From Cuneatibacter caecimuris (GTDB lineage Bacteria; Bacillota; Clostridia; Lachnospirales; Lachnospiraceae): 64,000 nucleotides of DNA. Position 1 is the stretch's first letter. The number at the start of each line of letters is the position of its first letter. A program made the translations under genes and the position numbers. The notes beneath the pieces are model-generated. The model was not told the DNA's origin. It did not search any database and saw nothing but the letters and a program-made list of their open reading frames with translations. The DNA is taken from NCBI RefSeq assembly GCF_004216775.1, contig NZ_SGXF01000004.1:62001-126000 (forward strand), given 5' to 3'. Positions 10,500 through 20,525 of this stretch are shown one piece after another.

Positions 10500-10528
10500 G
10501 TGAAAAATTTATGAAAGAGGTGTATGAT
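10500..10528 (+). promoter_or_regulatory. Possible promoter of the V/A-type ATPase operon
   Basis: GTGAAA (10500-10505), 17 bp, TATGAT (10523-10528) in the 168-bp AT-rich spacer between trmB and the V/A-type operon. On the other strand a TATGAT near 10430 could serve trmB. Both matches are moderate. Confidence 0.35.
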
Positions 10529-10568
10529 AATAAAAGCATAAAAGTAAAAATAGCACAAGGAGGGTGTC

Positions 10569-10880
10569 ATGGATCAGGTTTTGGAACGCATTGAGCAGAT
10601 CAATTCCACAGCTGCCGGGATCATGGAAGAAACTGCCCGGAAAAAGGCAGAGATGGATGCGGATATGGACAGGCGCACCCGGGATTTTGACAGGAAACTT
10701 CACCAGGACACAGAATTACGCCTGGAAACCCTGCGCAGGCAGCTGCAGGGAAAGCTGGAGGAAGAGCTGTCCGGACTGCGGGCCGATACAGCTTCTGAGC
10801 TGAGCGCATTGGAAGAAACCTACCGCGCCAGGCATGGGGCAATCGCCCTCCGCCTGGTGGATGAGATGACCAGGGAGTGA
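10569..10880 (+). CDS. V/A-type ATPase peripheral stalk subunit (G/H type)
   Basis: A 103-residue, almost fully helical, heavily charged protein (LERIEQINSTAAGIMEETARKKAEMDADMDRR and on) with no membrane segment. It corresponds by size, coiled-coil character and first position in the operon to AhaH/NtpF-type stalk subunits that pair with subunit E. Sequence identity in this family is low, so the assignment rests partly on context. ATG after AGGAGGG. Confidence 0.8.
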   Translation: MDQVLERIEQINSTAAGIMEETARKKAEMDADMDRRTRDFDRKLHQDTELRLETLRRQLQGKLEEELSGLRADTASELSALEETYRARHGAIALRLVDEMTRE

Positions 10881-10884
10881 CATT

Positions 10885-11925
10885 ATGGGTAATATGATGA
10901 CCTACAGCGGCATTGCCACAAAGGTGCGCGCCATGAGCAGCCGGCTGTTGTCTGATGAGGACTACAGGCTCATGTGCAGGCTGGCTTCGGTTTCCGAAGC
11001 AGTCCAGTGGCTGGGGCAGCTTCCCGCATATGCGGATATTTTCTCCCGCTTGGGCGGGCAGACGCTGCACAGAGGAGAGATTGAACGGCTGCTGCAGAAA
11101 TCCCTCTACGCCGATTTTAACCGGCTCTATCTTTTTTCAGCGCCGGAACCAAGGCAGTTTCTCAAGCTGTATTTTCCCCACTTTGAGATAAAGCTGCTGA
11201 AACAGTGCCTGCGCAGCGTCTTTGACAGCGGACAGTTCTCTGTGGACCTCAGCGGGTCCTATGAATTTTTTGCAAAATATTCTTCTCTGGACCTGGCTGC
11301 CCTTTCCGCCTGCCATACCCTGGAAGAATTGACGGAAGCGCTGCACGGCACCAGATACCAGCCTTTATTCCGGCGGCTTCTGCCTATCCCGCATCCTACG
11401 CTTTTTGATTACGAAATGGCGCTGGATCTGAGGTACTTTTCCAATATATGGAGGATGAAAAACCGTATTTTTGACGGGGAGGACCGCAAACTGATTACAG
11501 AGGCTTTTGGTTCCAGGCTGGATCTGCTGAACCTGCAGTGGATCTACCGCGCCAAAAAATACTTTCAGCTGGAAAACGAAGAAATTTACCCGCTGCTGAT
11601 TCCCGTTCACTACAGGATATCTGACAGCACGTTTCAGGCTATGGTGGAAGCAGAAACTGAGGAGGCTTTCCTTCAGCTGGCTGCCGGCACCGGCTATGCA
11701 AAAGCTTTTCAGGAGGAAAAAGGCAGACCGCTTAATCTTGAAGAGCTTTACAGAAACCTGCTGCGCCGGATTTACCGGTCTCAGAGCCGCAGGATGCCTT
11801 ACTCAGCTGCCTGCCTGAATACCTATTTGTTTTTAAAAGAAGAAGAACTTCACGATATTGTCACCGTGGTGGAGGGAATCCGATACCAGCTGCCTGCAGC
11901 GGAGATATATGAATTTATCCGGTAA
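10885..11925 (+). CDS. ntpC: V/A-type ATPase subunit C
   Basis: A 346-residue V0D/AC39-family protein. It is the funnel-shaped central-stalk piece that seats the rotor on the c ring. The helical N-terminus (TYSGIATKVRAMSSRLLSDEDY) and the C-terminal AACLNTYLFLKEEELHDIVTVVEGIRYQLP are typical. Four bases separate it from the stalk gene. Confidence 0.93.
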   Translation: MGNMMTYSGIATKVRAMSSRLLSDEDYRLMCRLASVSEAVQWLGQLPAYADIFSRLGGQTLHRGEIERLLQKSLYADFNRLYLFSAPEPRQFLKLYFPHFEIKLLKQCLRSVFDSGQFSVDLSGSYEFFAKYSSLDLAALSACHTLEELTEALHGTRYQPLFRRLLPIPHPTLFDYEMALDLRYFSNIWRMKNRIFDGEDRKLITEAFGSRLDLLNLQWIYRAKKYFQLENEEIYPLLIPVHYRISDSTFQAMVEAETEEAFLQLAAGTGYAKAFQEEKGRPLNLEELYRNLLRRIYRSQSRRMPYSAACLNTYLFLKEEELHDIVTVVEGIRYQLPAAEIYEFIR

Positions 11926-11955
11926 ACAGCGGCAGCATAAAGGAGGTGCTTAGTT

Positions 11956-13917
11956 TTGATTGTTAAAATGAAATTTCTCACCATCACCGGTCCCAAAGAC
12001 GACCTGGACAGAATGATGGATGAGTATTTGTCACGATATGAAATCCACCTGGAAAACGCCCTGTCCGAACTGAAAACGGTCAGAGACCTGCAGCCTTTTA
12101 ACGAAGCAAACCCCTACCGGGAGCTGCTGGCGCAGGCTAAGTCCATGGTAGAATTGCTGGACGGCAGCCTGGACCGGCCCGAGGGCAGCATCTCCATGGA
12201 GGAAGCGGTAGAACTGATTAAGCAGCTGAACTGGCAGCTGGAAGAAAAAAATTCCCACCGCAGCGATGTCACCGCGAAACTAGGCGAAGTGCGCGAAAAG
12301 CAGAAAAAGCTGGAACCTTTCCGTTCCCTCAGCTTTGATACCTCCAGGCTGCAGGGCTTCCGTTTTGTAAAGCACCGCTATGGAAGCATTGCGAAAACCT
12401 ATTTCCGGGAATTTGAAAAATACGTCTATGACGATCTAGAGACTGTTTTTTTTAAATGCAAAGAAGATTCAGAAACAGTTTGGGGAATCTATTTTGTCCC
12501 TGCCTCCGAAGCGGACAGAGTGGACGCCATCTACGCCTCCATGCACTTTGAACGTATTCACCTCTCCGGAGACCTGCAGGGTTCCCCCGATGAATACTGG
12601 TCCCGGCTGGATGAGCAGGAGAAGGAGCTGGCCGCTCAGGAAACAGCCATTTCCAGATCCATTGCCGGGGAATTGAAGAACCGCCGGAAAGAGCTGCTGC
12701 TGGCTGTAGAAAAGCTGGAAAAGCTGTCTGAAAATTTTGAGGTGCGCAGGCTGGCTGCCTGCACCCGGGAACATCACGAGATGTTCTACATCCTCTGCGG
12801 CTGGATGTCAGAGAAAGACGCGGCGGCTTTTAAAGAAGAGACAGAATCAGATGAAAATGTTTACTGTGTCACTGAGGATGTGGACCGGAGCGTGGATTCC
12901 CCGCCTCCCACCAAGCTGAAAAATTCCAGGCTGGTACGGCCCTTTGAAATGTTCACCAGAATGTATGGTCTGCCCGCCTATAATGAGCTGGACCCCACGC
13001 TGTTTATCGCCCTCACTTATGCGCTGATCTTCGGGGCCATGTTCGGCGACGCGGGCCAGGGCCTGCTGCTGGCCGTGGGCGGCTTTCTGCTGTACCGTTT
13101 CAAGAAGCTGCAGCTGGCTGCTATTGTGGGCTATGCGGGAATCTTCTCTACTATATTCGGTTTCCTCTACGGCAGTCTGTTCGGGTTTGAAGATATTCTG
13201 CCTGCCCTCTGGCTGCGCCCCGCCAGTTCAGAGGCTATGGTAAACCTGCCTTTTGTAGGAAAAATGAACACCATTTTTGTGGTCACCATTGTGTTCGGCA
13301 TGGCCTTAAACCTGCTGGTCATGGTTTTCCACATCATCAACAGCCTGAAGGCGAAGGAAACGGGCGACACCTGGTTTGACCACAACGGTTTTGCGGGCCT
13401 GGTCTTCTATGGAGCCGCCGTCACAGTCATCATCCTGTTCATGACAGGCCACAGCCTGCCCGGAGGCATTGTACTGGCCCTGATGTTCGGCGTGCCCCTT
13501 CTCCTGATCGCCCTGAAAGAGCCCCTGACCAACAGGCTTCTTAAGAAAAAGGCTGAGACGAAAAACAGCGCTGTGATGTTTGTGGTGCAGACTTTTTTTG
13601 AATTGTTTGAAGTGCTGCTCAGTTATTTTTCCAACACCCTTTCCTTCATCCGGATCGGCGCATTTGCAGTGAGCCATGCCGCGATGATGGAGGTGGTTAT
13701 GATGCTTTCCGGCGCGGAATCCGGCTCGCCCAACTGGATTGTGGTGGTGTTCGGCAACCTGTTGGTATGCGCCATGGAAGGCCTGATCGTGGGCATCCAG
13801 GTCCTGCGTCTGGAATACTATGAACTGTTCAGCCGTTTTTACAAAGGAACAGGACGGGATTTCAAATCTTATACCCACCCCCGTTCCAAACACTTATCCA
13901 AGGAGGAATTATCATGA
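11956..13917 (+). CDS. ntpI: V/A-type ATPase subunit I
   Basis: A 653-residue stator subunit with a soluble coiled-coil N-terminal half (1 to about 330) and a C-terminal membrane half with 7-8 helices. It carries FGAMFGDAGQGLLL and the essential-region motif LLSYFSNTLSFIRIGAFAVSHAAMM. The start is TTG at 11956, fixed by AGGAGGTG. It provides the ion half-channels, the role the a subunit has in the F-type enzyme. It overlaps subunit K by four bases. Confidence 0.96.
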   Translation: MIVKMKFLTITGPKDDLDRMMDEYLSRYEIHLENALSELKTVRDLQPFNEANPYRELLAQAKSMVELLDGSLDRPEGSISMEEAVELIKQLNWQLEEKNSHRSDVTAKLGEVREKQKKLEPFRSLSFDTSRLQGFRFVKHRYGSIAKTYFREFEKYVYDDLETVFFKCKEDSETVWGIYFVPASEADRVDAIYASMHFERIHLSGDLQGSPDEYWSRLDEQEKELAAQETAISRSIAGELKNRRKELLLAVEKLEKLSENFEVRRLAACTREHHEMFYILCGWMSEKDAAAFKEETESDENVYCVTEDVDRSVDSPPPTKLKNSRLVRPFEMFTRMYGLPAYNELDPTLFIALTYALIFGAMFGDAGQGLLLAVGGFLLYRFKKLQLAAIVGYAGIFSTIFGFLYGSLFGFEDILPALWLRPASSEAMVNLPFVGKMNTIFVVTIVFGMALNLLVMVFHIINSLKAKETGDTWFDHNGFAGLVFYGAAVTVIILFMTGHSLPGGIVLALMFGVPLLLIALKEPLTNRLLKKKAETKNSAVMFVVQTFFELFEVLLSYFSNTLSFIRIGAFAVSHAAMMEVVMMLSGAESGSPNWIVVVFGNLLVCAMEGLIVGIQVLRLEYYELFSRFYKGTGRDFKSYTHPRSKHLSKEELS

Positions 13918-14354
13918 ACCTGATCGTAAAAATTCTGTTGTTTGCCGCGCTGATCCTCAGCATTGTAATTCCATTCGCCTGTTTTCTGGCCGGAGAGCGC
14001 ACCAAACGCCGCTACCGGAAAACTGTCAGTGTCAACGCGGCCCTGTTCTTCGGCACTCTGGCTGTGGCAGCCATCACCGGTCTGGCCACTGCCGATCCTG
14101 TATCCGCGGCTGAAACTGCCGCGGCCGGAAGCGCCGGGCTCTCCACCGGCCTGGGATACATCGGAGCAGCTCTGGCCGTAGGCCTGTCCGGTATCGGCGG
14201 CGGCATCGCTGTCGCCAGTTCCGCCAGCGCGGCTCTGGGAGCGATCAGCGAAGATTCTTCTATCCTGGGCAAGTCCCTGATCTTCGTAGGCCTGGCCGAA
14301 GGTGTTGCCCTTTACGGCCTGATCATCGCATTCATGATCCTTGGCCGCCTGTAA
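13914..14354 (+). CDS. ntpK: V/A-type ATPase subunit K (proteolipid)
   Basis: A 146-residue ring subunit with four hydrophobic segments (about 4-26, 40-58, 78-105, 117-145). Only the C-terminal hairpin is a recognisable proteolipid: the glycine-rich helix GLSGIGGGIAVASSASAALG and the carboxylate Glu129 in GLAEGVALYG. The first two segments, with an intervening ERTKRRYRK, carry no acidic residue and look like an N-terminal extension rather than a duplicated hairpin. The residue after Glu129 is Gly and helix 3 has no Gln, so Na+ ligands known from Enterococcus NtpK are not evident. Confidence 0.93.
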   Translation: MNLIVKILLFAALILSIVIPFACFLAGERTKRRYRKTVSVNAALFFGTLAVAAITGLATADPVSAAETAAAGSAGLSTGLGYIGAALAVGLSGIGGGIAVASSASAALGAISEDSSILGKSLIFVGLAEGVALYGLIIAFMILGRL

Positions 14355-14372
14355 GGCAGAACAGGAGCGGGC

Positions 14373-14681
14373 ATGAAATTATTTCTGATCAGCGATAATA
14401 TCGACACCTATACCGGCATGCGGCTGGCAGGCGTGGAAGGCGTGGTCGTGCATGAGCGGCAGGAGCTTCTGGACGCCCTGGACGCGGTTTTCGCGGACAA
14501 AGAAATCGGCATCCTGCTGCTGACAGAGAAATTTTCCAGGGATTTTCCGGAGGATATCAACCAGCTGAAGCTGGACCGCAGGCTTCCGTTAATTGTAGAA
14601 ATCCCTGACCGGCACGGTACAGGCCGCAAACCGAATTTTATTACAGATTATGTCAACGAGGCCATTGGGCTGAAATTATAG
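14373..14681 (+). CDS. ntpG: V/A-type ATPase subunit F
   Basis: A 102-residue Rossmann-like subunit of the central stalk. It begins MKLFLISDNIDTYTGMRLAGVEGVVVHERQE and contains IGILLLTEKFSRDFPE, both typical of subunit F (named NtpG in Enterococcus). It sits between K and E. Confidence 0.92.
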   Translation: MKLFLISDNIDTYTGMRLAGVEGVVVHERQELLDALDAVFADKEIGILLLTEKFSRDFPEDINQLKLDRRLPLIVEIPDRHGTGRKPNFITDYVNEAIGLKL

Positions 14682-14689
14682 AAAGACAG

Positions 14690-15295
14690 GTGAATGCCTT
14701 GACCACTGAAGAAAAGCTGCTGCATTTCCAGGAAACCGCCCTGACGGACGCCCGCAGGCAGAGTTCCAGAACCCTGAAAGACTATCAGGACGCGCTGGAA
14801 AAGGTATTTGCAGAGCATAAAGAAGAGAGCCGCCAGAAGGCTTCTCTGAAAATCCAGACCGAAACCGACCGGCTGAACCGGGAAAGCAACAAGCAGCTCT
14901 CTCTGCAGCGGCTGGAAATCCGGAAAACTGTCAGCAAAAAGCAGAAAGAGCTGGCGGATAAATTATTTGTGGAAGTGAAAAACAGGCTGGAAGAGTTTAT
15001 GAATTCTTCCGAATATGAAGAACTTCTGGCGCGGCAGATCAGAGCCGCCCAGGAATTTTCCAGGGGGGCGGATTTTGTGGTCTATCTGGACCCGGCAGAC
15101 GCCAGGCTGCAGAACACCTTATCCGCTGCCACAGGCTGCAATCTGAAAATCAGCGCCTATTCTTTCATGGGGGGAACCCGGGCAGTAATCCCCTCCCGAA
15201 AGGTTTTGATCGATAATTCGTTCCAGACAAAGCTGTCCCAGGCGCGGGAGAATTTCATCCTGGAACCGGAAGGAGGGGACAGCGATGGAAAATAA
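14690..15295 (+). CDS. ntpE: V/A-type ATPase subunit E
   Basis: A 201-residue peripheral stalk subunit. A long N-terminal helix (1 to about 110) is rich in Lys, Glu and Gln; a C-terminal globular part contains GGTRAVIPSRKVLIDNSFQTKL, the VNNTF-like family signature. GTG 14690 is the longest start; TTG 14699 has AGGTGA five bases upstream and is equally likely. The gene overlaps subunit A by 11 bases. Confidence 0.9.
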   Translation: MNALTTEEKLLHFQETALTDARRQSSRTLKDYQDALEKVFAEHKEESRQKASLKIQTETDRLNRESNKQLSLQRLEIRKTVSKKQKELADKLFVEVKNRLEEFMNSSEYEELLARQIRAAQEFSRGADFVVYLDPADARLQNTLSAATGCNLKISAYSFMGGTRAVIPSRKVLIDNSFQTKLSQARENFILEPEGGDSDGK

Positions 15296-17054
15296 AACCG
15301 GCGTCATCCATGGCATCAACGGCCCCGTGGTCTACCTGAAGGGGGACACGGGATTTAAAATGTCCGAAATGGTGTATGTAGGAAAGGAAAAGCTGGTGGG
15401 GGAAGTCATCGGGCTGACTGCCGATACCACCACAATCCAGGTCTTTGAAGAAACCGCAGGGCTGCGCCCGGGCGAAGCGGTGACAGCCACCGGAGATGCC
15501 ATATCTGTGCTGCTGGCCCCGGGAATCCTGCACAATATTTTTGACGGCATCGAACGCCCGCTGAAAGCCATTGCCGAAAAATCCGGCGCATATATTGACA
15601 GAGGCGTGAGCGTAGATTCATTGGACCGTCAGAAGAGATGGCGGACCCATATCACCGTGAAACCCGGCCAGGAGGTATCCGCCGGAACAATTATCGCGGA
15701 AGTACCGGAGACGCCTTCCATTGTCCACCGGGTGATGATCCCGCCGCAGATGGAGGGCCGGGTGCTTTCCGCAGTCCCTGACGGCGATTACACCATTGAA
15801 CAGCCTCTGTTAACCCTGCAGCTGCCGGACGGATCGGAACAGCAGGTTCCCATGCTGCAGAAATGGCCCATCCGGGTGCCAAGGCCCATCGCCAGACGTT
15901 TTCCGGCTTCTCAACCCCTTCTCACCGGCCAGCGTATTCTGGACACCCTGTTCCCCATTGCGAAAGGCGGGACCGCGGCAGTGCCCGGGGGCTTCGGCAC
16001 CGGCAAAACCATGACCCAACATCAGATCGCAAAATGGTCCGACGCAGATATCATCATCTATATCGGCTGCGGCGAGCGGGGCAATGAAATGACCCAGGTT
16101 CTGGAGGATTTCTCCAGGCTGGCCGACCCCAAAACAGGGAACCTGCTGATGGACAGGACTGCGCTCATTGCCAATACCTCCAACATGCCGGTGGCCGCCA
16201 GAGAAGCCAGCATCTATACAGGCGTGACCCTGGCGGAATATTACAGGGATATGGGCTACCATGTGGCCATCATGGCGGACTCCACTTCCCGCTGGGCGGA
16301 GGCCCTCCGGGAACTGTCCGGGCGCCTGGAAGAAATGCCCGCGGAAGAAGGTTTCCCGGCCTACCTGGCCTCCCGGCTCTGCGCTTTTTACGAGCGGGCG
16401 GGAATGGTGCAGAATCTGAATGGTTCCGAAGGTTCCGTTTCCATTATCGGTGCGGTCTCCCCCCAGGGCGGGGATTTCTCCGAACCGGTTACCCAGAATA
16501 CCAAGCGCTTCGTCCGCTGCTTCTGGGCTCTGGATAAAGCGCTGGCTTACGCCAGGCATTTTCCCGCCATCCAGTGGCTGAATTCCTACAGTGAATACCT
16601 GACTGACCTGGCCCCCTGGTACGCGGAGCATGTGGGCAGTGATTTTGTCCACTTCAGGAATGAAATCATGGCTCTTCTGAACCAGGAAAGCAAACTCATG
16701 GAGATCGTCAAGCTGATCGGCTCTGACGTGCTGCCTGACGATCAGAAGCTGGTGCTGGAGATCACCCGGGTCATCCGGCTGGGTTTCCTGCAGCAGAACG
16801 CCTTTCACCAGGACGACACCTGCGTGCCCATGGAAAAGCAGCTGAAAATGATGGAGATTATTCTTTACCTGTACCGCAGATGCCGGGCTCTGGTCACCAT
16901 GGGAATGCCTGTCTCCATTTTAAAAGAAGACAACATTTTTGAAAAGATTATTTCTATTAAGTATGACGTGCCCAATGACAAGCTGCAGCTGTTCGATGAG
17001 TACAAAAAACAAATTGATAAATTCTACGAACAGGTAATGGCCCGCAACGCATAA
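15285..17054 (+). CDS. ntpA: V/A-type ATPase catalytic subunit A
   Basis: Catalytic subunit, 589 residues, the usual length. The non-homologous insert region, P-loop [13 protein letters not shown] and the GERGNEM and [27 protein letters not shown] segments are all intact. ATG preceded by GGAGGGG. Confidence 0.98.
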   Translation: MENKTGVIHGINGPVVYLKGDTGFKMSEMVYVGKEKLVGEVIGLTADTTTIQVFEETAGLRPGEAVTATGDAISVLLAPGILHNIFDGIERPLKAIAEKSGAYIDRGVSVDSLDRQKRWRTHITVKPGQEVSAGTIIAEVPETPSIVHRVMIPPQMEGRVLSAVPDGDYTIEQPLLTLQLPDGSEQQVPMLQKWPIRVPRPIARRFPASQPLLTGQRILDTLFPIAKGGTAAVPGGFGTGKTMTQHQIAKWSDADIIIYIGCGERGNEMTQVLEDFSRLADPKTGNLLMDRTALIANTSNMPVAAREASIYTGVTLAEYYRDMGYHVAIMADSTSRWAEALRELSGRLEEMPAEEGFPAYLASRLCAFYERAGMVQNLNGSEGSVSIIGAVSPQGGDFSEPVTQNTKRFVRCFWALDKALAYARHFPAIQWLNSYSEYLTDLAPWYAEHVGSDFVHFRNEIMALLNQESKLMEIVKLIGSDVLPDDQKLVLEITRVIRLGFLQQNAFHQDDTCVPMEKQLKMMEIILYLYRRCRALVTMGMPVSILKEDNIFEKIISIKYDVPNDKLQLFDEYKKQIDKFYEQVMARNA

Positions 17055-17066
17055 GGAGGAAGCTGA

Positions 17067-18464
17067 ATGTCAATTGAATATTTAGGTTTAAGTAAAGTTA
17101 ACGGCCCTCTGATTGTGCTGGACGGTGTTCAGGACGCCGCTTTTGATGAAATCGTGGAAATTATTGTGGACGGAACCACTAAAAAGCTGGGGCGCATTGT
17201 GGAAATCTATGAGAACCGCGCGGTCATCCAGGTTTTTCAAAACACGGACAGCATTTCACTGCATAATACGCATACACGGCTCACGGGCCATCCTATGGAA
17301 GTGGCTCTGTCCCCGGAAATGCTGGGGCGCACCTTTAATGGCATCGGACAGCCCGTTGACGATCTGGGGCCGATCCATGCAAAAGTCACAAGGGATATCA
17401 ACGGCAAGCCTTTAAATCCCGTAGCCAGGGAATATCCCAGAAACTATATCCGCACCGGGATTTCAGCCATCGACGGGCTGACCACCCTGATCCGGGGGCA
17501 GAAGCTTCCTATTTTTTCGGGAAACGGCCTGCCCCACGACCAGTTAGCCGCACAAATTGTGCGGCAAGCCTCCCTGGGAGAAAATTCTGATGAAAAATTT
17601 GCCATTGTATTTGCAGCAATGGGCGTGAAATATGACGTGGCGGAGTTCTTCCGCCGCACCTTTGAGGAAAGCGGCGTCAGCGACCATGTGGCGATGTTCC
17701 TGAACCTGGCCAACGATCCAGTGGTGGAGAGGCTGATCACCCCCAAAATGGCCCTGACCGCGGCGGAATACCTGGCCTTTGAGTGCAATATGCATATCCT
17801 GGTAATCCTCACGGACATGACCTCTTACTGTGAGGCCATGCGGGAGGTTTCCTCTGCCAAGGGCGAAATCCCCTCCCGGAAAGGTTACCCCGGCTATCTT
17901 TACAGCGAACTGGCAACGATTTATGAACGGGCCGGAATCCTCCAGGGGGTAAACGGCTCTGTGACCCAGATCCCTATCCTCACTATGCCAGGGGATGACA
18001 TCACCCACCCCATTCCGGACCTCACCGGATATATTACAGAAGGCCAGATTGTGCTGGACCGGGCCCTCCACGGCCAGTCCATATACCCTCCCATCAATGT
18101 GCTGCCCTCCCTTTCCCGCCTGATGAAAGACGGCATCGGAGAAGGCTACACCAGAGTGGATCACCAGGATTTAGCAAACCAGCTGTTTTCCTGCTATGCC
18201 AAGGTGGGGGACGCCAGGGCACTGGCTTCTGTCATTGGAGAAGATGAGCTTTCCTCTCTGGATAAAAAATATCTGGAGTTTGGAAGAGAATTTGAAAGCC
18301 GGTTTATCGGACAGGACGTATACGAGAACCGCACGATAGAAGAGACGCTGGATCTGGGCTGGGAGCTTTTAGGCATGCTGCCAAGAGAAGAACTGGACCG
18401 GGTGGATACAAAGCTGTTAGACGAGTTTTACAGGCCGGCGGGCGAACAGTCTCAGCAAAGCTGA
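17067..18464 (+). CDS. ntpB: V/A-type ATPase subunit B
   Basis: Non-catalytic nucleotide-site subunit, 465 residues. It has [19 protein letters not shown] in place of a P-loop, as expected for B, and the conserved [17 protein letters not shown]-like and [20 protein letters not shown] segments. It begins 12 bp after subunit A with AGGAGG. Confidence 0.98.
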   Translation: MSIEYLGLSKVNGPLIVLDGVQDAAFDEIVEIIVDGTTKKLGRIVEIYENRAVIQVFQNTDSISLHNTHTRLTGHPMEVALSPEMLGRTFNGIGQPVDDLGPIHAKVTRDINGKPLNPVAREYPRNYIRTGISAIDGLTTLIRGQKLPIFSGNGLPHDQLAAQIVRQASLGENSDEKFAIVFAAMGVKYDVAEFFRRTFEESGVSDHVAMFLNLANDPVVERLITPKMALTAAEYLAFECNMHILVILTDMTSYCEAMREVSSAKGEIPSRKGYPGYLYSELATIYERAGILQGVNGSVTQIPILTMPGDDITHPIPDLTGYITEGQIVLDRALHGQSIYPPINVLPSLSRLMKDGIGEGYTRVDHQDLANQLFSCYAKVGDARALASVIGEDELSSLDKKYLEFGREFESRFIGQDVYENRTIEETLDLGWELLGMLPREELDRVDTKLLDEFYRPAGEQSQQS

Positions 18465-18493
18465 CCGCATGAGCCCTGAAAGGAGGCTGAATT

Positions 18494-19111
18494 GTGGACC
18501 CCAATACATTTCCCACAAAAGGAAATCTGATCCTTGCAAAAAATTCTCTGGCGCTGGCCCGGCAGGGCTATGAATTGATGGATAAAAAACGGAACATCCT
18601 GATCCGGGAGCTGATGGATCTGATCGGCCAGGCCAGGGACATCCAGTCCGAGATCGACCGCACTTTTACCCAGGCCTACGCGGCGCTGCAGCGGGCCAAT
18701 ATCCAGCTGGGAATCAGCTATGTGGCGGAAATTGCGGCTGCCGTTCCGGTGGAGCGCTCCGTCCGCATCAAGACCAGAAGCATTATGGGAACGGAAATCC
18801 CTCTGGTAGAATATCAAAAAGACTCCAACCTGCCCACCTATGCGTTTTACAGCACCAGAGAATCCCTGGATGCCGCACGGCTGGGGTTTGAGCGGGTGAA
18901 GGAGCTGACCATCCGGTTGTCCATGATCGAGAACAGCGCCTACCGGCTGGCCGCCAGCATCAAAAAAACCCAGAAACGGGCTAACGCCCTGCAGAATATC
19001 ACCATCCCGTCCTACCAGTCTCTGGCGTCCAATATCCAGAACGCGCTGGAAGAAAAAGAGCGGGAGGATTTCACACGCCTGAAGGTCATCAAACGAATGA
19101 AAGGTTCCTGA
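18494..19111 (+). CDS. ntpD: V/A-type ATPase subunit D
   Basis: Central rotor axle, 205 residues, two long antiparallel helices. The N-terminus NTFPTKGNLILAKNSLALARQGYELMDKKRNILIREL is diagnostic (PTK/LLDKKR pattern). GTG start at 18494 after AGGAGG. It is the last subunit of the operon. Confidence 0.96.
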   Translation: MDPNTFPTKGNLILAKNSLALARQGYELMDKKRNILIRELMDLIGQARDIQSEIDRTFTQAYAALQRANIQLGISYVAEIAAAVPVERSVRIKTRSIMGTEIPLVEYQKDSNLPTYAFYSTRESLDAARLGFERVKELTIRLSMIENSAYRLAASIKKTQKRANALQNITIPSYQSLASNIQNALEEKEREDFTRLKVIKRMKGS

Positions 19112-19115
19112 TACA

Positions 19116-20504
19116 ATGTATAAATACCTGACCAAACTCTCTGTCTGCCTGCTGGCCTGCGTCATGCTGCTGGGCTTTGCCGCCCTGCCCGCCCGGGCAG
19201 CTGTCAGAGAAGATGTGGATTCCATCCTGGAATCATTTCCAGAGGATCAATGGCCCGCCCAGCCTGAACTGAACAGCCAGGCCGCCGTCATTATGGAAGT
19301 GAATACCGGCGTCATGCTTTATGCAAAAAACGCCACGGCATCCAGTTTTCCTGCCAGCACTACGAAAATTATGACCGGGCTGCTGGCCGTGGAAAACTGT
19401 TCTATGAACGATATTGTCACGATTTCCCAGAAAGCAATCTCCAGCCTGACCCCCGGCAGCAGCCATATCGGACTTAAGGCAGGGGAACAGCTGACTGTCC
19501 AGCAATGTATGTATGGGCTTCTTCTGCCTTCCGCCAATGAAGTGGCCTATGCTCTGGCAGAACAGGTATCGGGAAACGTGAAAGAGTTCGCGTCCCTGAT
19601 GAACGCCAGGGCTGCGGAGCTGGGCTGCGTTAACACCCATTTTACCAATCCCAGCGGGCTTCACGATCCCCAGCACTATACCTGCGCCTATGACCTGGCA
19701 AAAATCTTTTCTGCCTGCGCCCAGAACTCTGCTTTTATGGCAGTGGATTCTACCCCTACTTATGTGCTGCCCGCCACAAATCTGACCGGAGAAGTCAGGC
19801 CAATGGCTACCACGCATCTGATGCTGCGCAAGGGCTCTCCCTATTACAGCCAGTATGTACTGGGAGGTAAAACCGGCTCCACGCCCGAGGCCGGACGCTG
19901 TCTCGTCACCTATGCCAAGAAAGATTCTCTGGAAATTATCGTAGTCACTCTGCATGGGGAAGATTCCATGCAATATGCTGATACACAGAAACTTTTGGAT
20001 TACGCTTTTTCACATTTTTCCTGTGTCCGCCCATCTGACGCGGGAGCCGCAGGAAAAACCCAGGCCGTAAGCCCTCTGGCTTCCCAGACCGGCGAACTGG
20101 CTTCTTTTCATATGGATGGTTCCTCACTGGTGGTACTGCCTGATACGCTTCAATTTTCCGACCTGAAAGCAGAAGCCTCTTACCAGCAGCAGGAAAACGG
20201 GACCGCTGGAACACTGACCTACACCTATCAGGGTTATCCCCTGGGAAAAGCAGTGCTGATGGCCTCCGCCCATGAAGAAGGCGAATTGATTTACAAAAAA
20301 AACACCCAGACTCAGTATCACCCGGCTGAAGAAGCGCTGGAACAGGGTTCCAGGCTGATTGTCCTCAGACTCTGGCTCCTGATTCTGGGCGCTGTGGTTC
20401 TGATTCTTATGGGCCTGGGCATATACCTGCTGGCCAGGTTCTTTTCTCCCAGAAACAGGAATGACCGGAAGCGGCGGCAGAAAAGAGGGCGGCTGCGTTA
20501 TTAA
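19116..20504 (+). CDS. D-alanyl-D-alanine carboxypeptidase (DacF/PBP5 type)
   Basis: Peptidase S11 enzyme that trims the terminal D-Ala of cell-wall pentapeptides. The protein (462 residues) has a signal peptide ending near ARA (about 1-28), the three active-site motifs SxxK (Ser81-Lys84), SxN (Ser139-Asn141) and KTG (Lys251-Gly253), and a C-terminal membrane helix (LWLLILGAVVLILMGLGIYLLARFF) with a basic tail instead of an amphipathic anchor. It starts four bases after subunit D with only a weak AAAGG site, so it may be co-transcribed with the ATPase. Confidence 0.93.
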   Translation: MYKYLTKLSVCLLACVMLLGFAALPARAAVREDVDSILESFPEDQWPAQPELNSQAAVIMEVNTGVMLYAKNATASSFPASTTKIMTGLLAVENCSMNDIVTISQKAISSLTPGSSHIGLKAGEQLTVQQCMYGLLLPSANEVAYALAEQVSGNVKEFASLMNARAAELGCVNTHFTNPSGLHDPQHYTCAYDLAKIFSACAQNSAFMAVDSTPTYVLPATNLTGEVRPMATTHLMLRKGSPYYSQYVLGGKTGSTPEAGRCLVTYAKKDSLEIIVVTLHGEDSMQYADTQKLLDYAFSHFSCVRPSDAGAAGKTQAVSPLASQTGELASFHMDGSSLVVLPDTLQFSDLKAEASYQQQENGTAGTLTYTYQGYPLGKAVLMASAHEEGELIYKKNTQTQYHPAEEALEQGSRLIVLRLWLLILGAVVLILMGLGIYLLARFFSPRNRNDRKRRQKRGRLRY

Positions 20505-20525
20505 ATTTCAGAAAGGCAGTTATGG

